Below are positions 32,968-41,736 of a DNA stretch of 64,000 nt, piece after piece. Source of the stretch: Bradyrhizobium cenepequi. GTDB lineage: Bacteria; Pseudomonadota; Alphaproteobacteria; Rhizobiales; Xanthobacteraceae. Under the pieces are notes generated by a model. That model had not been told where the DNA came from and made no database searches. It saw only the letters and a program-made list of their open reading frames with translations. Position 1 is the first letter of the stretch. Each line of letters begins with the position of its first letter. The position numbers and the translations under genes were made by a program. The DNA is taken from positions 1-64,000 of the forward strand of contig NZ_JAGKJI010000012.1 in assembly GCF_020329485.1 (NCBI RefSeq), given 5' to 3'.

Positions 32968-33772
32968 GATACCCGCGGCGCTGTGGTCGAGCTTCCGCCG
33001 TTCTTCCATCCCGCTCCTCGGCGCGCTGGCTTTCCTTGTCATCTGGGAGATTGCCTGCCGGCTGTTTTCCATCCGTCCAATTCTGCTGCCGAGCCCGCTG
33101 ATGGTTTTGCATGAACTGGCGGCTTCGCCCGCCTGGTTCGCCGAACAGACCATCTATACGGTCGGCATCACGCTCGCCGGCTTTGCGGCGGCGGTCGTCT
33201 TCGGTGTTTTGTTTGCGATCCTGATCGTGGAATGGAAGCTGCTCGAACGCCTGCTGTTTCCGCTCTTTGTCGGCCTGAACAGCGTGCCCAAGGTGGCGCT
33301 CGCGCCTTTGTTCATCATCTGGTTCGGCGTCGGCGATACGCCGAAGGTGGCCATTGCCTTTCTCATCGCAGTGTTCGCGGTGGTGATCGACACGGCATTG
33401 GGCCTGCGCTCGGTGCCGCCGGACACGATCGACCTGGCGCGCACGCTACGCGGTTCTCGGTTGAAGGTTCTGTTGCGGGTGAAACTGTTCTGCGCAATGC
33501 CGCATCTGTTTGCCGGGCTGAAGGTCGCGATGTCGCTCGCTTTGGTCGGTGCGATCGTCGGCGAGTTCGTCTCGTCGCAGCGCGGCTTGGGTTACGTCAT
33601 CCTCAGCGCACAGGGCATGTTCGATACGCCGCGTGTGTTCGCGGCGATAGCGATCCTGGCGGTTGTCGGTGTCGCGCTGATCGCGGCCGTTACCGTTATC
33701 GAGCGGCTGGCCATGCCTTGGCATCACAGCACGGAACGTCATGAACACTGGCGCATCACGGGGCCGAAATAA
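32960..33772 (+). CDS. NitT/TauT-type ABC transporter permease
   Basis: The 270 residues form about six transmembrane helices with the permease coupling motif in LARTLRGSRLKVLLRVKLFC (EAA-loop region, with the usual Gly) and VGLNSVPKVALAPLFIIWFG, a hallmark of SsuC/TauC permeases (PxxAxxPLxxxWFG). It overlaps the ATPase gene. It completes the importer. Intact. Confidence 0.9.
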   Translation: MIEIPAALWSSFRRSSIPLLGALAFLVIWEIACRLFSIRPILLPSPLMVLHELAASPAWFAEQTIYTVGITLAGFAAAVVFGVLFAILIVEWKLLERLLFPLFVGLNSVPKVALAPLFIIWFGVGDTPKVAIAFLIAVFAVVIDTALGLRSVPPDTIDLARTLRGSRLKVLLRVKLFCAMPHLFAGLKVAMSLALVGAIVGEFVSSQRGLGYVILSAQGMFDTPRVFAAIAILAVVGVALIAAVTVIERLAMPWHHSTERHEHWRITGPK

Positions 33773-33782
33773 AGGCGGTGTA

Positions 33783-33799
33783 GCCCCTAAATTTGGGGC
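33783..33799 (+). terminator. Hairpin after the ABC importer operon
   Basis: GCCCC (33783-33787) pairs with GGGGC (33795-33799) across TAAATTT, 10 bases after the permease stop. It is short and lacks a T-run, so termination is uncertain. Confidence 0.3.
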
Positions 33800-33903
33800 C
33801 GGATCAAGCTATTTGCCCGCCGGCTGGGCAGACGGCTGCTCAAAAATCGTTACCTAGGCGCATTTTCTGGCGCTGCACACTATTTGACAGCGTGTCGAAA
33901 TAT

Positions 33904-33923
33904 AATCAGTATAACTACATAAT
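33904..33923. promoter_or_regulatory. Copy D of the catabolic-island motif
   Basis: AATCAGTATAACTACATAAT lies 244 bases upstream of the TRAP receptor gene inside an AT-rich promoter-like patch. Its core matches copy C at 13 of 16 positions. The intervening 33924-34166 region shows no gene. Confidence 0.45.
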
Positions 33924-34166
33924 TTGGTCCGGCCGTTGCCGCGGCAGGTGGTGAGGGAGTCATGAATTGTTTCGCGTTCGATGTTCCGTCGCGGTTGCTG
34001 GTGCGCGGTGCGCAGCCTTCCGCTCTGGTCCGGCGGAACGAGAATTCAAGACTCAAGACAATGCAGCGGTTGTATCCGCGCGCGCTTGCTGCGCGTGACC
34101 CCGCAAACGGACAGCGTGCGTGCTCGCGTCGGTCCTGAACGAACTCAAATAGGGGGAGAACTCCAC

Positions 34167-35252
34167 ATGCAGCGACGGACATTCTTGAAAAAGGCGGCAG
34201 TTGGCCTGGCGGCGACTACGGTCGCCGCGCCGGCAGTGGCGCAATCGCCAGGACAAGTTCGGTGGCGCATGGCGACGAGCTGGCCGAAGAGTCTTGATAC
34301 GATGTACGGCTCTGCCGACGAGATGTGCAAACGCATCGGCCAACTTACGGACGGCAAATTCACCATCCAGTGCTTTGCCGCCGGTGAGGTCGTCGGCGGT
34401 CTGCAGGTATTCGACGCCGTATCGAACAAGACTATCGAATGCGGTCACACACTGACGTCCTTCTATTTCGGCAAGGACCCGGTCTACGCTTTCGATGCGG
34501 GCGTGGCCTTCGGAACCAACTCGCGCCAGCAAGCGGCTTGGATGTACTACGGCGGCGGCCTCGATATTTTGCGCGAAGTCTTCCTCAAGCAGAAGCTGCT
34601 CAACTTCCCCTGCGGCAACGTCGGCGTGCAGATGGGCGGCTGGTATCGCAAGGAGATCAATACGCCCGAGGACCTCAAGGGTCTTCGCATGCGCATCGGC
34701 GGATTGGGTGGCGTCGTGCTGCAGCGCCTCGGCGCCATCCCGACGCAGATTGCGGCGGGCGATATCTATCCCTCGCTCGAGCGCGGCACGATCGACGCGG
34801 CCGAATGGATTGGCCCGTATGACGACGAGAAGCTCGGCTTCCACAAGGTCGCGCCTTACTACTATACGCCGGGCTGGTGGGAAGGCAGCGCCATGATCAC
34901 CAGTCTGGTGAACACGGACGCCTGGCACGACTTGCCGCAGGCCTACAAGAATGCTTTCGAGGCCGCGGCGAACGAGCAAAACCTGCTGATGCTCGCCAAG
35001 TACGACTTCAAGAATCCGGCCGCGCTCAAACGCCTAATCGCTAGCGGCACCAAGCTGCGCGCCTTTCCGCAGCCGGTCCTCGAGGCTTGCTATAAAGCCA
35101 CGGGTGAGACCTTCAACGAGCTTTCAGGCAAGAGCGCAGACTTCAAGCGCGTCTATGAGCACTGGAAGGAATTCATCAACACGTCGAACCAGTGGTTCCA
35201 GATGGCGGAATATCGCCTCGACGCATTCCGCTACTCGTCGACGAAGTGGTAA
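34167..35252 (+). CDS. TRAP transporter substrate-binding protein (DctP family), Tat-exported
   Basis: The start at ATG 34167 follows AGGGGGAGAA. The N-terminus MQRRTFLKKAAVGLAATTVA is a twin-arginine signal. The mature protein (WRMATSWPKSLDTMYGSADE, GVQMGGWYRKEINTPEDLKG, RMRIGGLGGVVLQRLGAIPT) is a full-length DctP receptor of the subgroup that binds 2-oxo acids or aromatic acids, with the invariant Arg in LRMRIGG. The membrane subunits DctQ and DctM are absent from the window, so it depends on components elsewhere or is a stray receptor. It lies upstream of the molybdenum hydroxylase genes by 85 bases and behind motif copy D. Confidence 0.87.
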   Translation: MQRRTFLKKAAVGLAATTVAAPAVAQSPGQVRWRMATSWPKSLDTMYGSADEMCKRIGQLTDGKFTIQCFAAGEVVGGLQVFDAVSNKTIECGHTLTSFYFGKDPVYAFDAGVAFGTNSRQQAAWMYYGGGLDILREVFLKQKLLNFPCGNVGVQMGGWYRKEINTPEDLKGLRMRIGGLGGVVLQRLGAIPTQIAAGDIYPSLERGTIDAAEWIGPYDDEKLGFHKVAPYYYTPGWWEGSAMITSLVNTDAWHDLPQAYKNAFEAAANEQNLLMLAKYDFKNPAALKRLIASGTKLRAFPQPVLEACYKATGETFNELSGKSADFKRVYEHWKEFINTSNQWFQMAEYRLDAFRYSSTKW

Positions 35253-35336
35253 GAAGAACGCATGGATCGCACGGGTGCCGCCCGACCGGTGCGCGCGGGC
35301 GATTGCTCTGCGCGATCTACGCTCAAGGAGCATTGA

Positions 35337-37674
35337 ATGGCTTCAGAGGGAATCGGCGCGCGCGTGCGCCGCAAGGAAGATGAGCGCCATCTGCACGGCC
35401 GCGGCCGTTTCGTCGGCGATATCGCGATGCCTGGCCTGCAGGACGTCGCTTTTCTGCGCAGTCCGGTGGCGCATGCCCGGATCGGCACGATTACCAAGCC
35501 GCCGCAGGGCGATGTGCTTGTCGCTGCCGATTTCACCGGCATGTTGCCGATCGTCACGCGCTCGGCGATTCCCGGTTACAAGGCTTCCGCCTATCCGTCG
35601 GTGGCCGACGGTAAGGTGCGCTTCGTCGGCGACATTCTCGCGGTCGCAGTGGCGCGGACACGCGCGGAGGCCGAAGATCTCTGCGAGTTGATCGTTCCCG
35701 AGCTCGAAGAACTGCCGCCGATCGTCGACGTCCATCGCGGGCGCGCCAAGGACGCCGCGCTGTTGCACCAGGAGTGGGGTGACAATCTCTTCCTCGAAAC
35801 GTTCTTCGACAGCGGCCTCAGCGAGGCTGTGCTCAACGCGCCGATCAAGGTGACGCGCGAATACAAGACCGCGCGGCAGTGCATGCACCCGATGGAAGGC
35901 AAGGGGGTGCTGGCCTATTGGGACTTCCAGGCCGACCAGCTCGTGCTCGTAACCTCGACGCAAGTGCCGCATCTCATCCGCACCGGCATCGCCGAATGCC
36001 TGCAACTCGACCAGGAGCGTGTGCGCATCGTGACGCCGGATGTCGGCGGCGGCTTCGGCTACAAATGTCTGTTGCAGCCGGAGGAGATCATTCTCGGCTG
36101 GCTGGCCTTAAACCGGCGGGCGCCGTTCCGCTGGATCGAGGACCGGCGCGAGCATCTTACCGCCGGCGCCAATGCGCGCGAGCATCACTACAAGCTCACG
36201 GCTTACGCCGACCGGCGCGGCCGCTTGCTGGGCTTAGACGCGGAAGTGATGGTGGACACGGGAGCCTATTCGGTCTGGCCGTTCACCGCGTGTCTCGAAG
36301 CCGCGCAGGCCGGCGGCAACCTGCCGGGTCCTTACGACTTCCGCAGCTACCGCTGCCGGACCTATTCAGTCGCGACCAACAAGCCGCCTTTCGCGCCCTA
36401 TCGCGGCGTGGCGCGTCCCGGCGTCTGCTTCGCGATGGAATTGACCATCGACGCGATTGCGCGCGCGGCCGGCCGCGAGGCGGTCGACGTGCGCGCCGAG
36501 AATCTCGTGCCGGCGAGCGCCATGCCGTACACCAATGTCACCAACAAGCACTACGACAGCGGGCGATTACGTCGCATCGCTGCGCACGGCCCAGCAGATG
36601 ATCGCGCTCGACAAGATCCGCGCGCGGCAGAAGACGCCGGAGCCGGACGGCACATTGATCGGCGTCGGCTTCGCCACCTACACCGAGCAATCGGCGCACG
36701 GCACCAAAGTGTTCGCCGCCTGGGGTCTGCCGCTGGTGCCCGGCTTCGAGCAGGCGAGTTTGAAGCTGACGCCCGACGGCGGCCTCGAAGTGCGCGCCGG
36801 CATCGTCACTATCGGCCAGGGGCTGGAGACAACGCTGGCGCAGGTGGCGAACGAGATTCTGACGATCCCTGTATCGCGCATCAAGGTGAAGCTCGGCGAC
36901 ACCGCGACCACGCCTTACTCCACCGGCGCTTACGCCTCGCGCGGCATCGTCATGGCCGGTGGCGCGGTGTCGCGCTCGGCGGAGAAGCTTGCCGAGCGCA
37001 TCAAACACATCGCCGCGCACCTGATGCAGAAGCGGCCCGACGAAGTCAAGTTCAAGGACGGACGCATCGAGGCGGGTGGCGCGAGGCTCGACTTTGCAGA
37101 GGTCGGGCGCGCCTGGTATCTGCGCCCGGAAACATTGCCGGAGAATGTGGACACCGGCGGTCTGGAAGTGACGGAAGGCTATAAGCCGCTCGTCGACGGC
37201 GGCGTGTTCTCTTACGCTACGCATGCCGCGGTGGTGACCGTCGATCCGCGCACTGGCCTCGTCAAGATATTGGATTACGTCGTGGTCGAGGACTGCGGCC
37301 GCGTGGTCAACCCGATGATCGTAGAAGGCCAGACCTTCGGCGGCGTGGCGCAGGGCATCGGCACGGCGCTGTTCGAAGAGAGCACCTATGACGGCCAGGG
37401 CCAACCGTTGGCATCGACATTGATGGACTATTTGTTGCCCGGCCCGACCGAACTGCCGTCGATCCGCATGGCGCACACCGAAACGCCGTCGCCTTATTCG
37501 GCGCACGGCATCAAGGGCGTGGGCGAGGGCGGCGCCATCGCGCCCGGCGCGACTGTGGTGAACGCGATCAACGACGCCTTGCGCTCGCTCGGCGCGGAGG
37601 TGTGCGAGATTCCGGCGACGCCGCGGCGCGTGCTCGAGGCGATCGCCGCGGCGCAGAAACAGGCGGCCGCCTGA
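35337..37674 (+). pseudogene. Molybdenum hydroxylase large subunit (xanthine dehydrogenase/CoxL family), one frameshift
   Basis: Two frames join at 36560-36562, where AGCGGGCGATTAC carries one G more than the expected SGDY coding sequence; without it the product is about 778 residues. The first part begins GIGARVRRKEDERHLHGRGR FVGD and includes TPDVGGGFGYK (molybdopterin site) and PFAPYRGVARPG. The second ends with the catalytic Glu in KGVGEGGAIAPGATVVNA. The AYRCSFR motif of true CO dehydrogenase is absent, so this is a hydroxylase of another substrate, plausibly an N-heterocycle or aromatic aldehyde. It is followed, with overlapping codons, by the FAD and iron-sulfur subunits. Confidence 0.85.
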
Positions 37675-38495
37675 TGAAGCCGGTCGCTTTCGATTATCAC
37701 AAGGCGCGCGACGTCGGCGACGCGCTCACGGCGCTCGGCGCGCATGACGGCGACGCCAAGCCGGTGGCCGGCGGCTGCTCGCTGGGGCCGATGCTGAACC
37801 TGCGTCTGGCGCGCCCGGCAAAGCTCATCGATCTGCGCGCGGTCGGCGAACTGCGTCAGCTCGTGCGCGCGCCGGATCACTTAATGATCGGGGCCTGCTG
37901 GACGCACGCCGAGATCGAGGACGGCATCGTGCCGGACGTTACGCGCGGCCTCATGCGCCAGGTGGCAGGCGGCATCGCCTATCGCCCGGTGCGCAACCGC
38001 GGCACCATCGGCGGCAGCCTGGCGCATTCAGATCCGGCCGCCGATTGGGTCACGACCATGGCCGTGCTGGACGCCGGCATTCTGATCAGCGGCAGAAGCG
38101 GCACGCGTCGCGAGAGCGCGCTGTCGTTCATGATCGGCGCTTACGCCACCACGCTGCAAGCGGACGAGCTGGTGACCGCGGTCGAGGTGCCCGTGCTCTC
38201 GGCAGGCGCGCGCTGGGCCTATCACAAGATTGCGCGCAAGACCGGGGAGTTCGCGCTGGCCATCGGCGCGGCGGTGCACGATCCCGCGCGCGATTACGCG
38301 CGTGTGGTGTGCGGTGCCGTGGAGGCGCCGCCGCTCTTACTGCCGCGCACGTCGGAAGCTCTCCGGGAGAGCCCATCGGCGGCGATGAAAGCCGCGGAAG
38401 CCGAGATCGATACGTTGCTGTCGGCACACGACGGCATCTTCAAGCAACATCATAATGTCGCGATCGAACGCGCTCTTGCGGAGCTTGGCCGGTGA
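37674..38495 (+). CDS. Molybdenum hydroxylase FAD-binding medium subunit (CoxM family)
   Basis: The ATG at 37674 overlaps the large-subunit stop (TGATG). The 273 residues carry the FAD motifs AGGCSLGPMLNLRLARPAKL (near 32-51) and RNRGTIGGSLAHSDPAADW (near 105-123), then the CO_deh_flav_C domain. It passes electrons from the iron-sulfur subunit to an acceptor. It overlaps the next gene by 4 bases (GTGA). Intact. Confidence 0.88.
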   Translation: MKPVAFDYHKARDVGDALTALGAHDGDAKPVAGGCSLGPMLNLRLARPAKLIDLRAVGELRQLVRAPDHLMIGACWTHAEIEDGIVPDVTRGLMRQVAGGIAYRPVRNRGTIGGSLAHSDPAADWVTTMAVLDAGILISGRSGTRRESALSFMIGAYATTLQADELVTAVEVPVLSAGARWAYHKIARKTGEFALAIGAAVHDPARDYARVVCGAVEAPPLLLPRTSEALRESPSAAMKAAEAEIDTLLSAHDGIFKQHHNVAIERALAELGR

Positions 38496-39628
38496 ACAGA
38501 GAAATCGCTCTGACCGTCAACAAGAATGCGGTGACCACATCGGTCGAACCGCGTCTGCATCTCGCCGACTTCCTGCGCGGCGAGCTCGGCCTCACCGGCA
38601 CGCATCTCGGCTGCGAGCAAGGCGTATGCGGTGCCTGCACGGTGATCGTCGACGGCAAGCCGATGCGCTCCTGCATCATGCCGGCGGTTGCCTGCGACGG
38701 CGCCGACGTCGTCACCATCGAGGGTCTCGACAACGACGAGGTGGCGGGCAGCCTGCGTGAAGCGTTCTCGGCGCACCATGGCCTGCAATGCGGCTTCTGC
38801 ACGCCGGGGATGCTGATCGCCTCGCGCGATCTCATCCTGCGCCAAGGGGACTGCGAAGAGGCGCGAATTCGCGAGGAGCTGAGCGGCAATCTCTGTCGCT
38901 GCACCGGCTATATGGGTATCGTTGCCGCTGTGAAGGCGGCTTCGGCGGGACGCAAACCGCAGGCCGCGTCGCAGGAAGCGGGGGCGCAGCAGGTCGCGAC
39001 GGCTTCCGCCGCGGCCGCGATGGCGGCGCCTTCGAAAGCGGCTGTCGCGACGGCGCAAACCGTGTCAGGCACCGATGGCTGGACGGAGCTGACGCAGCGC
39101 GTGAAGGTGGCTGCCGACGCCGAGACGACGTGGCGGTTCCTGCACGACATACCGCGCGTCGCCCGCTGTTTGCCGGGCGCCGAGATGACCTCGTTCGATG
39201 GCGGCAGCATCACGGGCCGCATGGTGGTGAAGTTCGGGCCGATCAAGGCAAGCTTCGGCGGCGAGGGCACGCTCGTTTTCGATGAGGCCAAGCGCTCCAG
39301 CATCTTGCGCGGGGCCGGGCGCGATACCGGCTCCGGCTCGCAGGCAAGCGGCGAGGTGATCTACACGCTTCTGCCGGACGCAGCCGGCGCATGCGAGATC
39401 GACATTAGGCTGCGCTATCGCATCACCGGCATGCTGGCGCAGTTCTCGCGCGGCGCGCTGATACGCGATCTGGTCGGCCGGCTAACCGAGGCCTTTGCGC
39501 AGAACCTCGCGGCCGCAGTCACCGGCCATGAGAGCGCCTCAGCGCCGCGCGAGATCAGTGCCGGTGAGCTGCTTTGGGCTGTTCTGATCCGACGAATTCG
39601 CGCTCTGTTCGGCCGACCTTGCACCTGA
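38492..39628 (+). CDS. Fusion of molybdenum hydroxylase 2Fe-2S subunit (CoxS) with CoxG-like SRPBCC domain
   Basis: It starts at GTG 38492. Residues 1-150 are a CoxS-type subunit with plant-type cluster ligands C41, C46, C49 and C61 and second-cluster ligands C100, C103, C135 and C137 (QCGFCTPG, NLCRCTGY). After an Ala-rich linker (about 152-190) residues 192-345 form a CoxG/SRPBCC domain (VAADAETTWRFLHDIPRVAR, CLPGAEMTSFDGGSITGRM, VKFGPIKASFGGEGTLVF). CoxG recruits CO dehydrogenase to the membrane in Afipia (Oligotropha); the covalent link would tether the whole enzyme. The C-terminus ends in a hydrophobic LLWAVLIRRIRALF that could be the membrane contact. Intact. Confidence 0.87.
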   Translation: MNREIALTVNKNAVTTSVEPRLHLADFLRGELGLTGTHLGCEQGVCGACTVIVDGKPMRSCIMPAVACDGADVVTIEGLDNDEVAGSLREAFSAHHGLQCGFCTPGMLIASRDLILRQGDCEEARIREELSGNLCRCTGYMGIVAAVKAASAGRKPQAASQEAGAQQVATASAAAAMAAPSKAAVATAQTVSGTDGWTELTQRVKVAADAETTWRFLHDIPRVARCLPGAEMTSFDGGSITGRMVVKFGPIKASFGGEGTLVFDEAKRSSILRGAGRDTGSGSQASGEVIYTLLPDAAGACEIDIRLRYRITGMLAQFSRGALIRDLVGRLTEAFAQNLAAAVTGHESASAPREISAGELLWAVLIRRIRALFGRPCT

Positions 39629-40132
39629 TCAGGCGCTAGCTAGTTCGGCAAGCCCCTATCGACCGTGATGACGTTGAAGCGGGCTGTGGCGCTCGATTCA
39701 GCTGAGCTACGGGTCCTCATGCTTCGCCTGCTCTCCGATCGACCAACGATGATCGATGAAATCTGCGTCCCGGCGAGGCTCAGCTCTGTTCGAACGACAC
39801 GCAGCCTACGCGCGCCTTGTCGCAACTACGCTGTCAAATGCTTACGCGGAGCGAAACAGCCGCATCCGAAAAAGACGTCTAAGTGTCTGAAACTAATGGC
39901 GCGCCGTTCAGGATAAAACCACGAACTCTTATGTAATTGAAATTGCGATATAATTCTTGGCCGCGCGGCAGACTGCTCGAGGCCGCAGCGGTGAGCCTGC
40001 GGAGAGCTGAGTCCCGAGATAGGGCGACGTGTCGAACCTGCCTGCTTCAATGAGGCGCAGCAGCGATGCGGCGGAGAACCAGGCACCAGCAATGGAGAGC
40101 ATCTCGTCCATCGCCGCCGCTCCCGCAGCCGG
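39629..40132. other. Convergent intergenic region, no supported gene
   Basis: It lies between the end of the molybdenum hydroxylase operon (plus) and the end of the Liv operon (minus). A 60-codon minus-strand frame at 39929-40111 has no homology or ribosome site. It contains one of two similar 35-base direct repeats. Confidence 0.4.
39922..39956 (+). repeat. 35-bp direct repeat, copy 1
   Basis: The block CGAACTCtTATgTaATTGAA and following ATTgCGaTaTAATT matches a block at 45584-45617 at roughly 29 of 35 positions in the same orientation. The pair brackets the Liv transporter operon and its receptor. Origin is unknown: shared regulatory site or scar of module movement. Confidence 0.45.
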
Positions 40133-40990
40133 TCAGCCGCCGAGGAATAGCCGCCCGACGTCTGGATCGGCGAGCAGGTCCCGGGCCTTGCCGGCAAGCG
40201 CGAGCTTACCGGAGACCAGCACATAGCCGATGTCCGCGAATTCGAGGCCCTTCTTCGCGTTCTGCTCGACCATGACAATGGACTTGCCTTCCTTGTGCTG
40301 CAGATCGCCCAGGATTTCGAACACGGCGTCGATAAAGCGCGGCTCAAGCCCGATCGACGGCTCGTCGACAAGTAGCACCTGCGGGTCCATGACCAGTGCC
40401 CGGCTGATTTCGAGCAACCGACGCTCGCCGCCCGACAGCACCTTTGCCGGATGTTTGCGGCGCGCGGCGAGCCGCGGGTATTTGTCGAACACCCGTTCGG
40501 CGGCGCGCCTGGCCTCCGCCGCACGATCCATCAGATAGGCCCCCATCCACAGGTTCTCTTCCACGGTCATGCCGGGGAATACCGATTTGTCCTGCAGAAT
40601 GTAGGCGATGCCGGCCGAGCGAAGCTTTTCGCTCGACAACAGGCGGGTGACATTGACGGCGCGGCCGTCCCGCTCTGTCGAGATGGTTCCGGAGTAGATC
40701 CGGGTAAAGCCAAAGATCGAATGCAGCACGGTCGATTTGCCGGCGCCGTTCGGACCGATCAGGCACAGCGACTGGCCGCTGCCGACCCGGAGGTTGAAGC
40801 CGTGCAGGATTTCCATCTGTCCGTAACCGGCGTGCAATCCTTCGATGGCAAGGCGCGGCTTCGTGCCGGCGAGCGCGTCGAGCTGATCGATGCTGACCTC
40901 GCGGGCGATCGCCCTGGCTTGCCGGGCCACCTCGTCGACGGAGATGACGCTGTCGACACCGCCGAACCGGGCTTCGCCGGACATGCTCAT
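40133..40990 (-). CDS. livF: Liv-type branched-chain/aromatic ABC transporter ATPase (LivF)
   Basis: The 285-residue protein has a 45-residue N-terminal extension (SMSGEARFGGVDSVISVDEV), then a LivF ATPase: LHAGYGQMEILHGFNLRVGS, Walker A LIGPNGAGKST, signature LSGGERRLLEISRA, Walker B VLLVDEPSIGLEP, His replaced by the usual VEQN. Its ATG overlaps the livG stop by one base. The LivFGMH-K class imports branched-chain amino acids but relatives carry aromatic acids, amides and urea. Here it sits in a catabolic island, so an aromatic substrate is plausible. Confidence 0.88.
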   Translation of the reverse strand: MSMSGEARFGGVDSVISVDEVARQARAIAREVSIDQLDALAGTKPRLAIEGLHAGYGQMEILHGFNLRVGSGQSLCLIGPNGAGKSTVLHSIFGFTRIYSGTISTERDGRAVNVTRLLSSEKLRSAGIAYILQDKSVFPGMTVEENLWMGAYLMDRAAEARRAAERVFDKYPRLAARRKHPAKVLSGGERRLLEISRALVMDPQVLLVDEPSIGLEPRFIDAVFEILGDLQHKEGKSIVMVEQNAKKGLEFADIGYVLVSGKLALAGKARDLLADPDVGRLFLGG

Positions 40991-41736
40991 CAGTGCGCTC
41001 CCAGGTAGGCGTCGATGACGCGCTGGTCGCGCTGGATTGCACCGGGCTCGCCGGAGGTCAGCAGTTCGCCATGCGCGAGGCAATAGATCACGTCGGCCAT
41101 ATTCATGATCACGCGCATGTTGTGCTCGATGATGAACAGCGTAATGCCGAACTCCGTGTTGGCGCGCTTCAGCCGCTCGATCAGGCCGTTGATCAGCGTC
41201 GGGTTGATGCCGGCAGTCGGCTCGTCGAGCAGCAGAACGGTCGGCTCGTTCATCAACGCCATGGCGAATTCCAGAAGCTTCTGCTGGCCGAAGGACAGCG
41301 AGCCGGCGCGCAGGAAACGCTTGTCGTAGAGTCCGACGAAGGCCAGGAGATGCTCGGCTCGCTCCACGACCTCGCCGCGCTCGCTGGCGAACATGTCGAA
41401 AAAGCCCGCCTTGCGGTGAGGGATAGAGATCAGCATGTTCTGCACGCAATTCATCTTGCCGTAAATGCGCGTCGCCTGGAACGTGCGCAACAGGCCAAGC
41501 CGCGCGATCTCCTGCACGCGCAGCTTGGAAATCTCCCGGCCTTCGAGACGGATCGAGCCGGAGTCGATCGGGTGGTAGCCGACGATCGAATTGAACAGCG
41601 TGGTCTTGCCCGAACCGTTCGGCCCGATGAGCCCGGTGATGCCGCCTCGCGGCACACTGAGCGAGACACTGCGGTTGGCGATCACGCCGCCAAACGACTT
41701 GCTGACATTCTCGACCTCGATGATCGGGACGCTCAT
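40990..41736 (-). CDS. livG: Liv-type ABC transporter ATPase (LivG)
   Basis: The start at 41736 (MSVPIIEVENVSKSFGG) gives 248 residues and overlaps livM by 4 bases (ATGA). Walker A is LIGPNGSGKTT, Q-loop RTFQATRIYGKMNCVQN, signature SLSFGQQKLLEFAMA (LSFGQQKL replaces LSGGQ, normal for LivG), Walker B VLLLDEPTAGINP and HN in FIIEHNMRVIM. It is one half of the heterodimeric ATPase. Confidence 0.9.
   Translation of the reverse strand: MSVPIIEVENVSKSFGGVIANRSVSLSVPRGGITGLIGPNGSGKTTLFNSIVGYHPIDSGSIRLEGREISKLRVQEIARLGLLRTFQATRIYGKMNCVQNMLISIPHRKAGFFDMFASERGEVVERAEHLLAFVGLYDKRFLRAGSLSFGQQKLLEFAMALMNEPTVLLLDEPTAGINPTLINGLIERLKRANTEFGITLFIIEHNMRVIMNMADVIYCLAHGELLTSGEPGAIQRDQRVIDAYLGAH

Noticed and set aside
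35337..39628. Aerobic carbon monoxide dehydrogenase (coxMSL) for CO oxidation
   Set aside because: The large subunit lacks the AYRCSFR active-site loop of form I enzymes and shows APYRGVARPG instead; gene order is also L-M-S. A hydroxylase of another substrate fits better.
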